Positions 22,365-33,505 of a stretch of DNA of 64,000 nucleotides are shown piece after piece. Every line of letters begins with the position of its first letter. The first letter of the stretch is position 1. The notes beneath the pieces are model-generated. The model was not told where the DNA came from, searched no databases, and saw only the letters and a list, made by a program, of their open reading frames with translations. Both the position numbers and the translations under genes were made by a program. Origin of the DNA: Lomentospora prolificans (lineage: Eukaryota > Ascomycota > Sordariomycetes > Microascales > Microascaceae); NCBI GenBank assembly GCA_029532625.1, contig JARFXM010000006.1, positions 3,658,001 to 3,722,000 of the forward strand. Reading direction: 5' to 3'.

Positions 22365-23065
22365 TCACGCAATGCTCGCGCTGCTCATTTTGCCGTACGT
22401 CGTGCTGCGTCGTTCTTTAATAATATTATCTTGCATCGGTGGGTTTGCCGAATCCACCCATGGATTGGCGTATTCTTCGTCACGGACACAGCCAAAACAC
22501 TCCCCAAGCCAGATGAAGAATATAAGATGCAGGGCACTGGAATCCACTGTGAGCATCTTGTACCGAATATTATCTGGCCGTGTTCCATGGGGATGCAATG
22601 CACCTACGCCAATGCAAAATTCATCGCTGCCACCGCCGCCATCCGGGGATGGCTATTGATGGAGCCCAAGAGCAGCCCAGCCAGGGCGGTCCACACGCCA
22701 GCCGTTGCTGTCAGAGCAAGACTGACGAATTCTAGAATCCCATACATCCAGGGCCGGGGCCGGGAGAAATGCCGCGATTTGTCGAAGAGAAGCACTGCGT
22801 CGATGGCGTTGTAGAGTATAGTCCAGGGCGCCTAGGTGGAAGAAACGGGGTTAATTAGGTCATGCCAGCCAGCTACTAATAGAAGGTCAGTGGTCGCTGG
22901 CCTGGTGGTGGAATAACGCACTGATATGTATCCTATAATAATGATCAGGTCGAACTGAAAGGTATCGTAGAGGTATAATACCAGCATGGCAATTCCCAGA
23001 CTGACAGCGAACAGCCTCATGATGGCCTGCTCTAAACCATCGAAATCGGGCACGCGAGGTCTCAT
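22365..23065 (-). CDS. Small four-span membrane protein (MARVEL-like), hypothetical
   Basis: The model joins exons 22922-23065, 22608-22831 and 22365-22536 into 179 residues with matching phase. Four hydrophobic segments are predicted: AIMRLFAVSLGIAMLVLYLY, then LIIIIGYIS continuing into APWTILYNAIDAVLLF, then YGILEFVSLALTATAGVWTA, and AVAAMNFALAALHLIFFIW. A Cys-Phe-Gly-Cys turn and a hydrophilic tail of about 45 residues follow. This four-helix layout with short ends resembles fungal MARVEL-domain proteins of membrane organisation, but no diagnostic motif is seen. The last intron uses an acceptor about 60 bp downstream of its donor; if it is not spliced the protein ends at ALA in exon 2. It is convergent with the Zn2Cys6 gene, 216 bp apart. 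Confidence 0.6.
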
Positions 23066-25787
23066 TTTGGATTTTCTGGCTAGAGATGATAATAAAGAGG
23101 AAGAAATTAGGTTTTAAGATGTAGAAGACAGTTGGAACTCGGACGACCGTGGCAAAAGGATCGTGGAGCGGGGTGGTAGACAGACTCATTATTATTATAT
23201 TAATATCAAGCCAACAGAGAATCCTCCAACTTTTGCTTAGTTTAGATTGCAGTGCTTCGCCGCTTCGCAGCTTTGTTGGTTCTTTAAAAGTCGGGCTTGG
23301 CATGGTGCCGATGTTGTCCGAGTTTGGTCATGTTGGTTCCTGGCGGCCGCCTGACCGCCAATCAGTTTGACTGTGCCGCAGTGTGGCTCAGAGAACCCAA
23401 CCTATTGATGTGAGAAAAAAAGACAGGATGATTTATTTTTTGCCCTGCCGCCTGGCTGGAGGATTTGTAGCACAGCCCGATGCCAGCGGTGCTGACGCTG
23501 GATAGAGTCCAAACGGGTACCAAGTGCTGGCGGTTTGCAATGATTACCGACGTACCACGGGCAGCATTGTGGCCAACGAAGATCACGGAAGAAATGAAAG
23601 CCGTCTTGATGTCTGGCCTTGCATTCCAATTCTGTATTATTCTCGAGGGTTGTCTGCCTGTTTGCTACTGTCTCCGCTCTCCGTCCCGTCAGGTCCACGG
23701 ACGCGGGCCGCATGGCATGGTGGGGCCCTAACGAATCATCCAAGGGCCAACTGGCTGGCTACCCACGACTCGGCGGTCTTACCACTCAACCGGATCTCAA
23801 AGTGGCGGCTCTCGAGCTCACGGGGCAAAGCGCGTAAACATTCCGTAAGATGGAGAAGAAGAGAACGAGCACATCTGTAGCGGTTCTCAGAAAGGCGGTG
23901 TCGGATAGAATTAAGAGATCCTGGCCACTATTTGGCTTCGTTCTCATTCACCACGAAACAGGCAACATCCGGAGATTTCATCCCGCATCGCACTGCGTAA
24001 AGGCGCTGGCAGCAGACAGGCTATATTCCTGTGTCCGCGGATAATGAGCCCCCTCGACAGAGTACTTATTCCCCCGCCATAACCATAACCATAGCTAGAG
24101 AACAGTGCGAGTGAACGGAAAATCATCTTTCCTTATTAATACGTGCAGTCGCTCCTCGAGATGGACTTGGAAAAGCACGCACGCGCGGGTTAATATCGCA
24201 CAAGGCCTCCCTTCTCTAATATCCGACTTCGTTGCTAGCTGGCGATATAAATTCGCTCATCCTGAATGCTTCGACCGGCGATAGGCCCGGAATTTATTCT
24301 TCCTTTAGAGTGAGCTGGCAAGGTTCGGAGAGGGCACTGACGAAAGAAATGAAACAGAAGAAGCGCTTGTCCTAGAGAGAACAGTTCTATCGATAGGACA
24401 GCCGACAAAGCAGGCTCGAGAAGCGTTTCAAAGGTATTATTACTAGACCGAAAGCTAAACCGGCGATACGCTTCCGACGCTGTTCGGGGATCGCGAGACT
24501 ATATACGATGACCGTAACCATCTCTTGGTCTCAACGGATGGCTGGGCTGTGGCTGTTTCGACGGGGAATGTCTGTTCTCGCAGCAGCATTTCGGTATGGC
24601 GACATTTCGGACCTATGTTATGTCACAAGCGAGGGAACGCACATTGAACTTACCGCAGTGTATGCTATAGTATTTGTGTCATCGATAGCCTTGTCCACAA
24701 GAGAGAAAGGGGAAGAAATACTTGTTGCTGGCGTGTGCAGCCTACGCCACGGTATTACGAGTACCCGGGGGTTCAGGCCAATCCTCTTTGTCGATATAGA
24801 GACATTCGAAATCTTTTCGAATATCGTGGGTTAAAAAATTTCATCCCAATCGACAATATTCATCCGTTCCCATCCAAACGCGTCTTTTTTTAGTGTATAA
24901 CCCGGTTTTTCACCTACAAAATCGTCACTTGTACTCCAATCGGTCCTTTCACGTCGAAATCCATGATTTAAATAGGGAGAAATCAAATTATACCAAGCGA
25001 CATCCAGCTGTCATTGCCGCTGTGAAATATCACACGCTTGTAATATCATATACCAGCGGCAAGTCCCCGCCAACCCCCCTAACATCCCTTACTGAGTTCA
25101 TCGCTGGCCAAATATCGCCCAAAGGTCCTTCGGGACACTGTGAGCCGCCATCTGTCATATATACGGATATTGAAGCAGCCGAAGCCGCCTGGGCGCCGTG
25201 GCCGACCTGCTGGGCTCACAGCCAGCGAAAACAAAACACCGCCATCGTCGAGTATGTGATGTGGAGCCTACTTCATTCAGCCTCACACGCGTGGTTTCGG
25301 CCAGCGAGAGCTGGGGGCTGGTGGCTCTCCCTATCGGCCAAGACGATTGGCCTGGTCTGAACCCACGGGTAGTTATTCCTGTCTATTAATATGTTCTTAT
25401 TCCTCCGCATCGACGCGCTTGTTCTACTATTGTGTGACAAACACCTAGACCGACTAGTGTGGATGTGCCAATCTCTTGAATGTTCTATTTACGTTCCATC
25501 TATAATATTCTGAAGCTCGGTCGGAGAGAAGGATGCAAGGGACTGGTCGAATAGTCATATCACTCAGGCTTTTGCAGGAGCAGGTATGCCCGCAACCGGG
25601 GGAGGCAGCGTAGTTGAGCCCAAAAGTCAATATTATTAATATTTCTATAACCAAGTATCCCACTGTTTACAGCTCATGCTTTCGCGCTCGAGCGATAATA
25701 GGAGAAAAGAAAAAAATAAAGCGAGAAATGTCTCCAACATAGTATAAAGTCGCGTCGTCGCGTCTCTACACCACCGAGGACCTAGGC
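23066..25787. other. Long gene-free region
   Basis: About 2.7 kb with only short, motif-free open frames on both strands, the longest being 155 codons on the plus strand at 24893. One 69-codon minus frame (25454-25663) starts with a hydrophobic, signal-like MGYLVIEILIILTFGLNYAA followed by a few Cys. It is too weak to call a gene. Confidence 0.4.
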
Positions 25788-27089
25788 TCACACCGCCGGA
25801 TTACTCGCAATCAGATCAATACGCTCAAAGGTGCCGGTGTTGGGGTAGGTGGCTGGGTTGACTATCATGAGCCAGATACTGGTTCCAGTATATTGCACCC
25901 GAAACTCGGTCTTATCGGTGCCTTCAGCCCTGCACTTCAAGGGAACATCCACCCGCGCCGGTGCCTCGCAAGCGATATAACTGGCGGGCGAGAAGTTAGG
26001 AATATTTAGAGAGTATACGCTATCATACGAGTAGGGTGTAAAGAAGTAGTATCCCTCTGCCGTTATGAGACGATTCGTGATCGGCTCGAGATGTAAACTG
26101 GCAGTGACGTATACACTCTCTAAATTTGCGGTGGGTTTCAAGGCCACAGCATACCCTGCTGGGCTGACATTATACCGCACGTCTCGTCCGTTCGCATCTG
26201 TCCCAGGGGAACCGCGGGCGGTAAGCTTGAAGGTGGCGATAGCAGGAGCTATGGAGCTTGTAGAGGTAGTTGCTACCTCGCTGGTCGTAGTTTCGCTCAG
26301 CGTGGTAGCCGGGGTAGTGTCAACGAAGGTCTCTGTGGTTTCAGTGGAAGAGGCGGCAGGTTCCGAAGAGGTAGTCGGTTCAATAGTTGTCTCAACGGCG
26401 CTCTCAGTGGTTTCAGTAGGGAATTCTGAAGATGTCGTTGGTTCAGTAGTAGTCTCGGCGATGCCCTCAGTGGTTTCAGTAGAAGGTTCCGAAGATGTTG
26501 TTGGCTCAGTAGTAGTCTCGGCGGCGCTCTCAGTAGTAGTTTCAGCAGAGGTAGTGGGATCCAAAGTTGTATCACTAGGCCCAGTAGACGTAGCGATGTC
26601 GGTGTTATCGACGGTGGTGTCGGCGACGGATGTAGACGCCGTCGTGTCGGAGGTGGCAGTATATTCGGCAGTGGAGGTATTATCCTCGTCGGTCAAGACG
26701 CTGCTGTCGCTGACGGAAGTCGTCTCGGTCGGAGAGGCGAGGCTTGTTTCACTCTCGGCAGTGTTGCTCGTCGTGGTGGTCTCACTCTCGGTCTCGGTGG
26801 CAATAATATCAATGGAGACGGTGACTTCGGTGGAAGCATCGCTCCCTGTGACCGAACTTGTCCATTGTGCGATATCGTCGACGGTGGTGGTAGGTTCATA
26901 AACGTCCGAGGTGGAACTAAGTATGCCCAATGTCGAAGAAGCGTCCAGAGGCTCGGTCGCACTAGTATCATGTGCTGATTGCGCCGATGGCAGCCTCGAT
27001 GATCTGGCTCTGCATCGGCGACGGGCGTGTGCGGTACCCAATAGCGGCAAGGCGAGGACCACGCCGCGGAAGACCTGAAAAGGATACAT
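25788..27089 (-). CDS. Secreted mucin-like Ser/Thr-rich protein
   Basis: A single exon encodes 433 residues from the ATG at 27089. A signal peptide is likely (FRGVVLALPLLGTAHA, cut near residue 22), followed by a basic RRRCRARS stretch that could be a processing site. Residues about 40-285 are almost entirely Ser, Thr, Glu and Ala, expected to be heavily O-glycosylated. They include about three diverged copies of a 22-residue unit built on ETTTEPTTSSE. The C-terminal 150 residues form a folded-looking domain with GYAVALKPTANLESVYVTAS, GYYFFTPYSYDSVYSLNIP and two Cys (ACEAP, LKCRAEG), ending FERIDLIASNPAV. This arrangement is common in fungal cell-surface proteins; I cannot name the C-terminal domain. 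No GPI-anchor signal is obvious. A TATA box lies about 80 bp upstream. The role is probably at the cell wall or host interface. Confidence 0.85.
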   Translation of the reverse strand: MYPFQVFRGVVLALPLLGTAHARRRCRARSSRLPSAQSAHDTSATEPLDASSTLGILSSTSDVYEPTTTVDDIAQWTSSVTGSDASTEVTVSIDIIATETESETTTTSNTAESETSLASPTETTSVSDSSVLTDEDNTSTAEYTATSDTTASTSVADTTVDNTDIATSTGPSDTTLDPTTSAETTTESAAETTTEPTTSSEPSTETTEGIAETTTEPTTSSEFPTETTESAVETTIEPTTSSEPAASSTETTETFVDTTPATTLSETTTSEVATTSTSSIAPAIATFKLTARGSPGTDANGRDVRYNVSPAGYAVALKPTANLESVYVTASLHLEPITNRLITAEGYYFFTPYSYDSVYSLNIPNFSPASYIACEAPARVDVPLKCRAEGTDKTEFRVQYTGTSIWLMIVNPATYPNTGTFERIDLIASNPAV

Positions 27090-27168
27090 GATCTGGAAGA
27101 TTGTCGGGTGCGCGCGACTTGAGAACGGACACCGGATGAAATGGAAGGAATAGCAGCAAAGAAATAGT

Positions 27169-27177
27169 TATATATAT
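27169..27177 (-). promoter_or_regulatory. TATA box of the mucin-like gene
   Basis: A TATATATA-type element lies about 80 bp upstream of the mucin-like start codon and is read on the minus strand. Distance and sequence fit a fungal core promoter. Confidence 0.45.
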
Positions 27178-28067
27178 TAAACAATCTCGTATTGACAAGC
27201 TGTGTGGGTCTGAGTACTCGATGTTTGATGGGTTAAAGAGCAACAAAATATATCAGATAGTGGTCTCAATAGTTTCGAGTTAGAGGCTACTTCTGCATCA
27301 ATATGCAGGGGTGGTCGAGCATTATCAGCGCGGGCCCTGCAGGTACAGTCTCTTCAGCTGGACTCAGTTGTGGGGCTCGCTCCCTTTTTGTCCAAGGCGT
27401 TCAACTCAAACGGGGTTGAAGACTCGAGGATGAAGCCTCTCATTCCACTGAGCGGGTACGCAGCAGGGTTAAACACAGGTGATATGGTGCTCGATAATCA
27501 AACGGGCGATTGGCACGGGAGGCGTCGACATCATAGTAAATGTAACTTACACGCCGAGATGGGAAGGTGCATTAATCACCTCGTCACGATCTCTGCCAGG
27601 CGTCGAGGAGGTGGTGGCGTAGGGAGGGCAATATCCATCCGCCAACAGACCAAGGTTCTAGGCCCGAAGGTATGTAGTCTTTTAAGGCGGCCAGGGCCGC
27701 CCCGGTTTAGACTTTTAGGGTTGGGTGTTCAACAGAAGCCAGCGGGCCCACCTGTAACACCCGCTAGCTGGCATTGCCCGAATAAAAGGGATGGCCAGCA
27801 TAGGAATGGAAATTTCGCATTTAATGTGTGGATACAGGATCCATGGATGTTCTCCATGGCAAGAAAATAATAAGGCCCAAAGAGTGGACAGGACGTGGTG
27901 TTGACAATACTTGGCAATTCAAGAACGTCAAACTATCGACTTGGCGTGGCTGGCGTGCGTCGTCTGCACTGACGGTACAGGGGACCATGGTCATCAATAA
28001 CCCAAGCCCGGCTTTCGAAGTCACTCCAAGGACAGCACCAATAGCTCGGGCTTCGACCAGCCAAAAG
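27178..28067. other. Intergenic region, no supported gene
   Basis: Upstream of the mucin-like gene. A 166-codon plus frame at 27370 has no family features. I see nothing else. Confidence 0.35.
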
Positions 28068-28253
28068 AAAAAATAAAATAAAATAAAATAAAATAAAATA
28101 AAATAAAATAAAATAAAATAAAATAAAATAAAATAAAATAAAATAAAATAAAATAAAATAAAATAAAATAAAATAAAATAAAATAAAATAAAATAAAATA
28201 AAATAAAATAAAATAAAATAAAATAAAATAAAATAAAATAAAATAAAATAAAA
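28068..28253. repeat. Pentanucleotide microsatellite (AAAAT)n
   Basis: About 37 nearly perfect copies of AAAAT run uninterrupted over 186 bp. Read on the minus strand it gives long spurious ILFYF frames in all phases, which are not genes. Its length and purity suggest recent slippage expansion. Confidence 0.97.
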
Positions 28254-28262
28254 CATTTACCA

Positions 28263-28480
28263 AAAGGGGAAAGAAAAAAGGATGCTATCACAGTGACTAA
28301 AACTGCTTTGTGCATCTCGCTTGTTGCTTGCCTTTTTGCCCAAAGAACATGAAATGAAACCAAAAGACAATAAATACAAAAAAGGAGAAAGAAAAAGGAT
28401 TCCTGTCACAGTGACTAATATTGCTTTGCGCATCTCGCTTGTTGCTTGCCTTTTCGCGCAAAGAACAAAAAATCTCACTT
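28263..28480. repeat. Tandem duplication of a unit of about 118 bp
   Basis: Two adjacent, diverged copies start near 28263 and 28381. Both contain an AAAGRRGAAAGAAAAA start, then CACAGTGACTAA, then GCATCTCGCTTGTTGCTTGC, then CAAAGAACA. The duplication directly abuts the microsatellite. I cannot tell what the unit is. Confidence 0.75.
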
Positions 28481-29127
28481 GTTTCAACCACCCACATGGT
28501 TACTTACTAGTACAGGTCTACTAATTACAGACTAAGCAACACTATACAGTACAATGAACCCATGCTGGCTGATGTATTCACGCCCTTTAGGGGGTTCATC
28601 ATTGGTGGTTGCTTAGCTTGGATCTTGGTGGGTGCAGGCTCGAGAAGAACATTACAATGTGTATGGTGACTGGTTCATGGCTTACTTGTGACCTTCATTA
28701 TGGTGATTCCAGCTCTAGCAACCCCAATGTTCAGACCCAGACATGGCCAACGACATTACCTCCAGTAAATGGTCACACCAGTATTTCAGCTAGAGTCTAT
28801 TATATGGTGCCTGAAACGACTTTCAATAGTATCACTTACATGGGGTCCTGAGTCTTCTTCATCCAAGGTCAGCAACGGTTATGTCATTTCCTCCTGCAAC
28901 ACCCATCACCTTCCCCAATGCAGACATTCGACCATGATCCCCCAACATCGATCGTTGAATACCCGAACTTCGTCCCCACTTTTTGTCAGCGCGCCAGGCT
29001 TAGGCACATCAACGCCCTAAGCTGGGTCGTTGAAGTTATATCTGACCCTGGCTAATAAGCGGACAACTTTTTATTGTTCCTAGTCGGTCGCTCCCTATAT
29101 GTAGAGGACGATAAGACCGTCGTAACG
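28481..29127. other. Intergenic region, no supported gene
   Basis: Short open frames only (up to 83 codons), none with recognisable features. Confidence 0.35.
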
Positions 29128-29295
29128 GCTGAGGCACTTGGGCTTGAGCAGAGTATTATCGCTGTCATTCGCATCTCCTATAGTATCATAGCTATCACCA
29201 AAGTCTATATCAAGTCCGTTCAGGATGCCCTAGGAGACCTAATACTATATCTGCATCCAATTTTCGACACTCAAGACCGTTTCTTGAGAATCTAG
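29128..29295 (+). pseudogene. Fragment resembling the N-terminus of fungal STAND/NLR-like proteins
   Basis: The segment AEALGLEQSIIAVIRISYSI followed by AITKVYIKSVQDALGDL resembles the short N-terminal region found on many fungal NACHT, ankyrin or TPR STAND proteins and on related orphan proteins. There a hydrophobic A-S-I-I-A-V-I-x-I-S stretch is followed by Y-x-x-S-V-K/Q-D-A-P-x-x-L. The frame ends soon after in FDTQDRFLRI and a stop, and no NB-ARC/NACHT follows. I regard it as a relic; similarity is from memory only. Confidence 0.4.
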
Positions 29296-29899
29296 ACTTG
29301 TTTCATGAGTCTGCCTGCGTTTATGACGGGCAATCCCCATCGATTGGCAGGACCTAACAGGGTTGTTGAAGAGCGTAGGCGAACTGACTCGGAGCTTGAG
29401 CAGCTTCTCGCGGCACCGTTGCAACACGCCAAGGCTAGCAAGAGGCGACGAGTGCAAGACGCGCTCAACACCGTTGCTAGCCTTCGAAGGAGTCTAACGC
29501 AAAGAAATATCTTGGCGAGATTTGCCGAGTTGCCATTTGGGGTTCCGATAGAGGAGCTGCTGGGTGGGATTGGTGCTGATGCCACTGCTTCCGCTGGTTA
29601 TGACGATGCTTTTCCTGTTGTTTCAGTCCCATTCTGATTTTCCTGTCTAGTTGCTGTGCTCGGAGTGACATCAATGCTCTACGTCAAGATGGGATGAACT
29701 TGGAAAACAAGGCAATACTTTTATAGTGTGTTCACGCTTGTCATTACCATATGCACCAGAGCAAAGCGACTTAATTAGCCGGCCGCAACCAGGGACCTGG
29801 ATGTGACTTCTACGCACTGGCAAATTCACCGCATGGTTAGACGGACCCCAAGAAGCAAATTATCTTCTGCTCTGGCATTCCCAGCGCTGGAAGTGTTAC
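29296..29899. other. Region with one unassigned 110-codon open frame
   Basis: A plus frame at 29305-29637 encodes a helical, Arg/Leu-rich peptide (VVEERRRTDSELEQLLAAPL, then KASKRRRVQDALNTVASLRR). It looks protein-like and may belong to the same decayed gene as the STAND-like fragment just upstream, but no domain is recognised. I see nothing else. Confidence 0.3.
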
Positions 29900-30017
29900 G
29901 AGCACGACCACTGTGATGGACGAGCTGACCAGCCGCTTTTGAGAATGAGGAATGTCGCGAATATCTTGAGTACGCATTTACCACAACTATCGACGCAGAG
30001 ATCGCCAGAGGGTCCAT
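29900..30017 (-). pseudogene. Second possible fungal STAND N-terminal fragment
   Basis: An ATG at 30017 opens MDPLAISASIVVV, which matches the very start of many fungal STAND or ankyrin proteins (MDPLSIxASIxxV-type). The similarity fades after about 15 residues. It may be the start of a decayed gene facing the plus-strand fragment. The evidence is short, so confidence is low. Confidence 0.25.
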
Positions 30018-30431
30018 AAGATTCTTGTGAGCATTTTAGATAGCTAGTGTGCGGCTTCCTCCGCCCGGGGTCATCGACCAACTCGATGAGAGGTACATCG
30101 TCACAACTGCAAAGTCGCCGCCGCACGAAAGTCCCAAGGCGCTCTGGTCTGTGATATCCTAGTATTCTCGGTTATTCAATCCTCAGTTATGCGCTCGAAC
30201 AAAAGCCCAATGTCAACAAACTGTGGAACTGTGAGGAGTGCAAGGGTTCCAGGTTGACGAGACAGACTTTTCTGCATACAAACACCAAATAAGGCATGGG
30301 TCTTTCCGCTATTATATATACAATTCATTAAATTACAAATCCAGAACCTCCCGCCACTCCATATCTATCGAAATATATATATGTATATTGGGCTGTGGTG
30401 ATTCTGCAACTCCTCTTCTGGTATACTTTAC

Positions 30432-31398
30432 TTATTCGACGTGCTCCTCGGGCACGGCGTACAGTGGTTGTAGGTTGCCAAACTTATCGCAGGGCCCAAA
30501 TTTCCACCAGTCGGCATGGATCCAGAATGTGAAATGTCGGCATATGAAGAAGGCAACCTTGGGTGCTATTCCGGGCGGAAAGTTCTTCCATAGGCCATCC
30601 TCAAAATTAACATCGCCGCAGGTCATGAACCACGGGAAACCGCCGGTGAGGGTCATTGTCCCCTAAAAACACCGCAAAAGTCAGCAAGATAAGAATAATG
30701 ATAACCCCTTTCGGCTGGACGGACCTGCCACCACCCTACTTACCATTCCTTCCTTGACTTCCTCTTCAATAACGGCCAAGATGGGCTGCATCTTCTCATC
30801 GCCATACTCCCGGAGGCCTAGCAACGTGGGGATCTCGTCGTTGAGATGCGTGACCAGGGTCTTGGCGAAAGAATCAAGCCGCGTCACCACCTCGTCGCGG
30901 CTAAACTTATTCGTCCCCGCGATACACGCCTTGATGTAATCTGAGAAATCGTCCATCTGGCTGTGGAACATGTCGTGCTGCTCGATGTTGACGTCCATGA
31001 TGCCCTTCTTTCCGGTCAGACGCTCGATGCCAGGGAAAAAGTGTTTTTCTTCGCCGCGATGGTGGATGTCGAGAAAGTGGCACCAGTACGTGATGAAGTG
31101 GCAGAATGGGATCTCGTCTTCGGGCTTGATGTGGGGGGCTTGCAGGATGATGGCGTTGAGGCCTCGGATAATTATGTTGTGGACTAGGACCATCTCGCTC
31201 GCGATACTCTGCATCAAGTCGGGCTGTCGAAAAAAAAAAAAAAAAAAAAAAAAAGCCTTGGTTAGTACGGTCAAATTTCAAGCCCAGACTCGTCTCATCA
31301 ATATTGAGGTGTCAGATTCGTACCTTTGTCCCCTTGGGTAGCTTGTAAATCTCGGTATGGAGGAGCTCGAATGGGTGGTCAGCGTAAACAGGGGCCAT
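30432..31398 (-). CDS. Hemerythrin-like (HHE domain) protein
   Basis: Exons 31324-31398, 30744-31223 and 30432-30662 give 261 residues with matching phases (start MAPVYADHPF). The four-helix HHE metal-binding set is visible: HNIIIRGLN in helix 1, FLDIHHRGEEKHFFPGIE in helix 2, EQHDMFHSQMDDF in helix 3 and HLNDEIPTLLGLREYG in helix 4. These supply His, Glu and Asp ligands for a di-iron centre. Exon 3 adds a 77-residue tail with GTMTLTGGFPWFMTCGDVNF and FTFWIHADWWKFGPCDKFGN. That tail is seen in fungal relatives but has no known role, and it is rich in Trp and has two Cys. The protein is probably cytosolic and may bind oxygen, iron or a small molecule; physiology in fungi is largely unknown. 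Intron 1 has a run of about 24 T directly before its CGACAG acceptor. Confidence 0.85.
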
Positions 31399-33505
31399 TT
31401 TTGCGGTTTGTGGTGCACTCGGCGGAAGGGATAAAAGCGAATGATTGTTCCTCGAGTAAGAACACTCGGTTTCAGGTTCAAAAAGCAGAGAAGTACCGCT
31501 TCATGCGTTGGTACTCGCTTTTGGAGGACCGTCGAAGGGGGTTCTTATACAGAACGGAATACGGACCCTGCCGTGCATTCCTGCCTCTGCATCGTGTCCC
31601 AGACAAAGGCTGGGGCCAATCGAAGCGTCAGACCTATTCAGCTTGAATAGGGGCCGGCCATCTGTGAGATGTTAATCAAAAGTGCCCAGCCCAGTTGGGC
31701 TGAAGCTCACGTCGTCCAAGGGGGGAAACCAGAATCCCGGCATGGATCATTGGCAATCATGGCATTCTCATTGGGCACCCTACGCAGTGCTTACCTTACG
31801 TGGACTTTGCTAAGGGAGTGGCGGTGCACACCTAAAACCTTATTCGTACACCACGACAGCCAGCCCCGGTCCTGGGTGCTTCAGCCCCTACAGGCTCCTT
31901 TTTTGGCAGATGTGATTACACCTCTCGACCAAGTTTGGACCATGTCCCCGAACCAGAGCGAGCGTGGTCTCGGGCGAAACCCACCACCCACCTCCGGACC
32001 CGAGCTGTTGGGCATTTCCGTCCAGCAAAATGCAAGGAATTTGGGTTCTGGACGACCCCCCAAGATGACGGAATACTTCGTAGGTGCCGACTCGACATGT
32101 TCTGGTATTGATCATCGCGGAACAGGGGACTCTCTGTATAGAAGGGTATTGTTACGGCTTTGCATGCCAAGGGAGTGTCAGCACTAATTACAGCGACGAG
32201 AAGAAGGGAGCTCAGTGCACGTCGTCCCGAATGGGCGATTCCGACTCGAAGTCCGTTCTTGAGTCCAAAGCTTAAACCTCTCCAAGTAAAGGTTCAAGCT
32301 CGCTCTATTTTTAGGATCGCCAGGCCAGCGTGGGGTCTGCTGGCGCAAGAACCAAGACAGTGAACCTCAGCCGCAGCTGGCTAGCCCATACCCATTTCCT
32401 GCCAGCACTGCGAGCACGAGTTTATTTTATTTATTTATTTTTTCCTCTTTGGCACGCCAGCTGCTTGGCGCCCTGCTTCCAGAACGAGTCTAGAGCGTGG
32501 CGGCGGACAGACCTCGGGGCAGTCAAAAAATCCTTGGGGCTGGCGTTTTTCACTCAAAGCCAGCGAGCTGGAAGGGGATGGCCTCGGAGATGATGCTCCG
32601 CACAATTATTTCAGCCGATGAAGCAAGAGCGGCCAGCGCGAAGATGGCGACTCCGTGATTGATTTTCTCTTCACCTGTGAATTATCAACCTTGACATGTC
32701 CGGCGTAGGTTTAATGCGCCTCCAACCGATGCAGAAACTGTGAAATTTGGCGCGATGAGTCGTAATAAGGGGAACGATAAAACCAGCTCACCACCTGTCG
32801 AATAGCTAGCGACCAAGGGCCAATTACCTCCAGATTACTGGCCCCACGTCTGTACGCCGCTGGCTGGCTAGCAGGTGGCCAGCTGTTCGATCACGGCTAG
32901 CCAGCTGGCATCGCCAGTAGGGATTGTCGGTGATCTATTTCGCTTGCTCGTTTCACTTTCCTAGATGGGGATAATCTAGTTTTGGCAGCCAGGATGATCT
33001 CAGTCCCCGGAAATGACGCCCACACAAATTGGAAAAAATGGAGGCCTTTGCTAATTTCGGATAAGCACGGTATTGTTGGAACATAGTTTAATTTCAGCAT
33101 TCATCATCGCATTTCCTCGTGGATTCGTGAATTCGGGTCCGTCGGAGCCATTGCTTTGGAGAACGCTAAGAGAAGCTGGCACAACCCGGCCATCGCCTTG
33201 CTGGCTGCGCCTAAGAATGCGGGGAAAGCCGGTCGGGCGCGGGGAATTGGCGAGACGCTTGAACTCGGTCTGCCAGCCGAGGCTGCACGGTGTGGCCATG
33301 TAGATCTTTGACCCCCGCCGTAAGCTTGTGATGCTGCTGGCGATATATGTGTAGATATATCAATTGATCGGTGGACAAGAGCTTCGGCCTGGGCGCACCG
33401 GAAAGCACCTAGCAAGAATAACGACGCCATTGTTTCTAGCTCCTACTACTATCCTTCATCCCGACCGCGATTGTTTTTCTTGTCGCCTAATCCCCATCAG
33501 TCGCC
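31399..33505. other. Long gene-free region rich in GCTGGC words
   Basis: About 2.1 kb with no supported gene. Between 32320 and 33180 GCCAGC/GCTGGC words are frequent, for example around 32858-32905. The last 100 bp are pyrimidine-rich and lead into the SDR start. Confidence 0.4.

Noticed and set aside
25454..25663. A 69-residue frame with a signal-like hydrophobic start, possible small secreted peptide
   Set aside because: It has only a few Cys, no promoter or conserved pattern, and lies in a gene-free stretch. Evidence is too weak.
26065..26901. A 278-residue Val/Ser-rich plus frame
   Set aside because: It is the antisense shadow of the Thr/Ser/Glu-rich mucin-like gene, whose codons read as Val/Ser/Ala in reverse.
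27821..28363. A 180-residue minus-strand frame of repeated ILFYF
   Set aside because: It is only the translation of the AAAAT microsatellite. All three phases stay open for the same reason.
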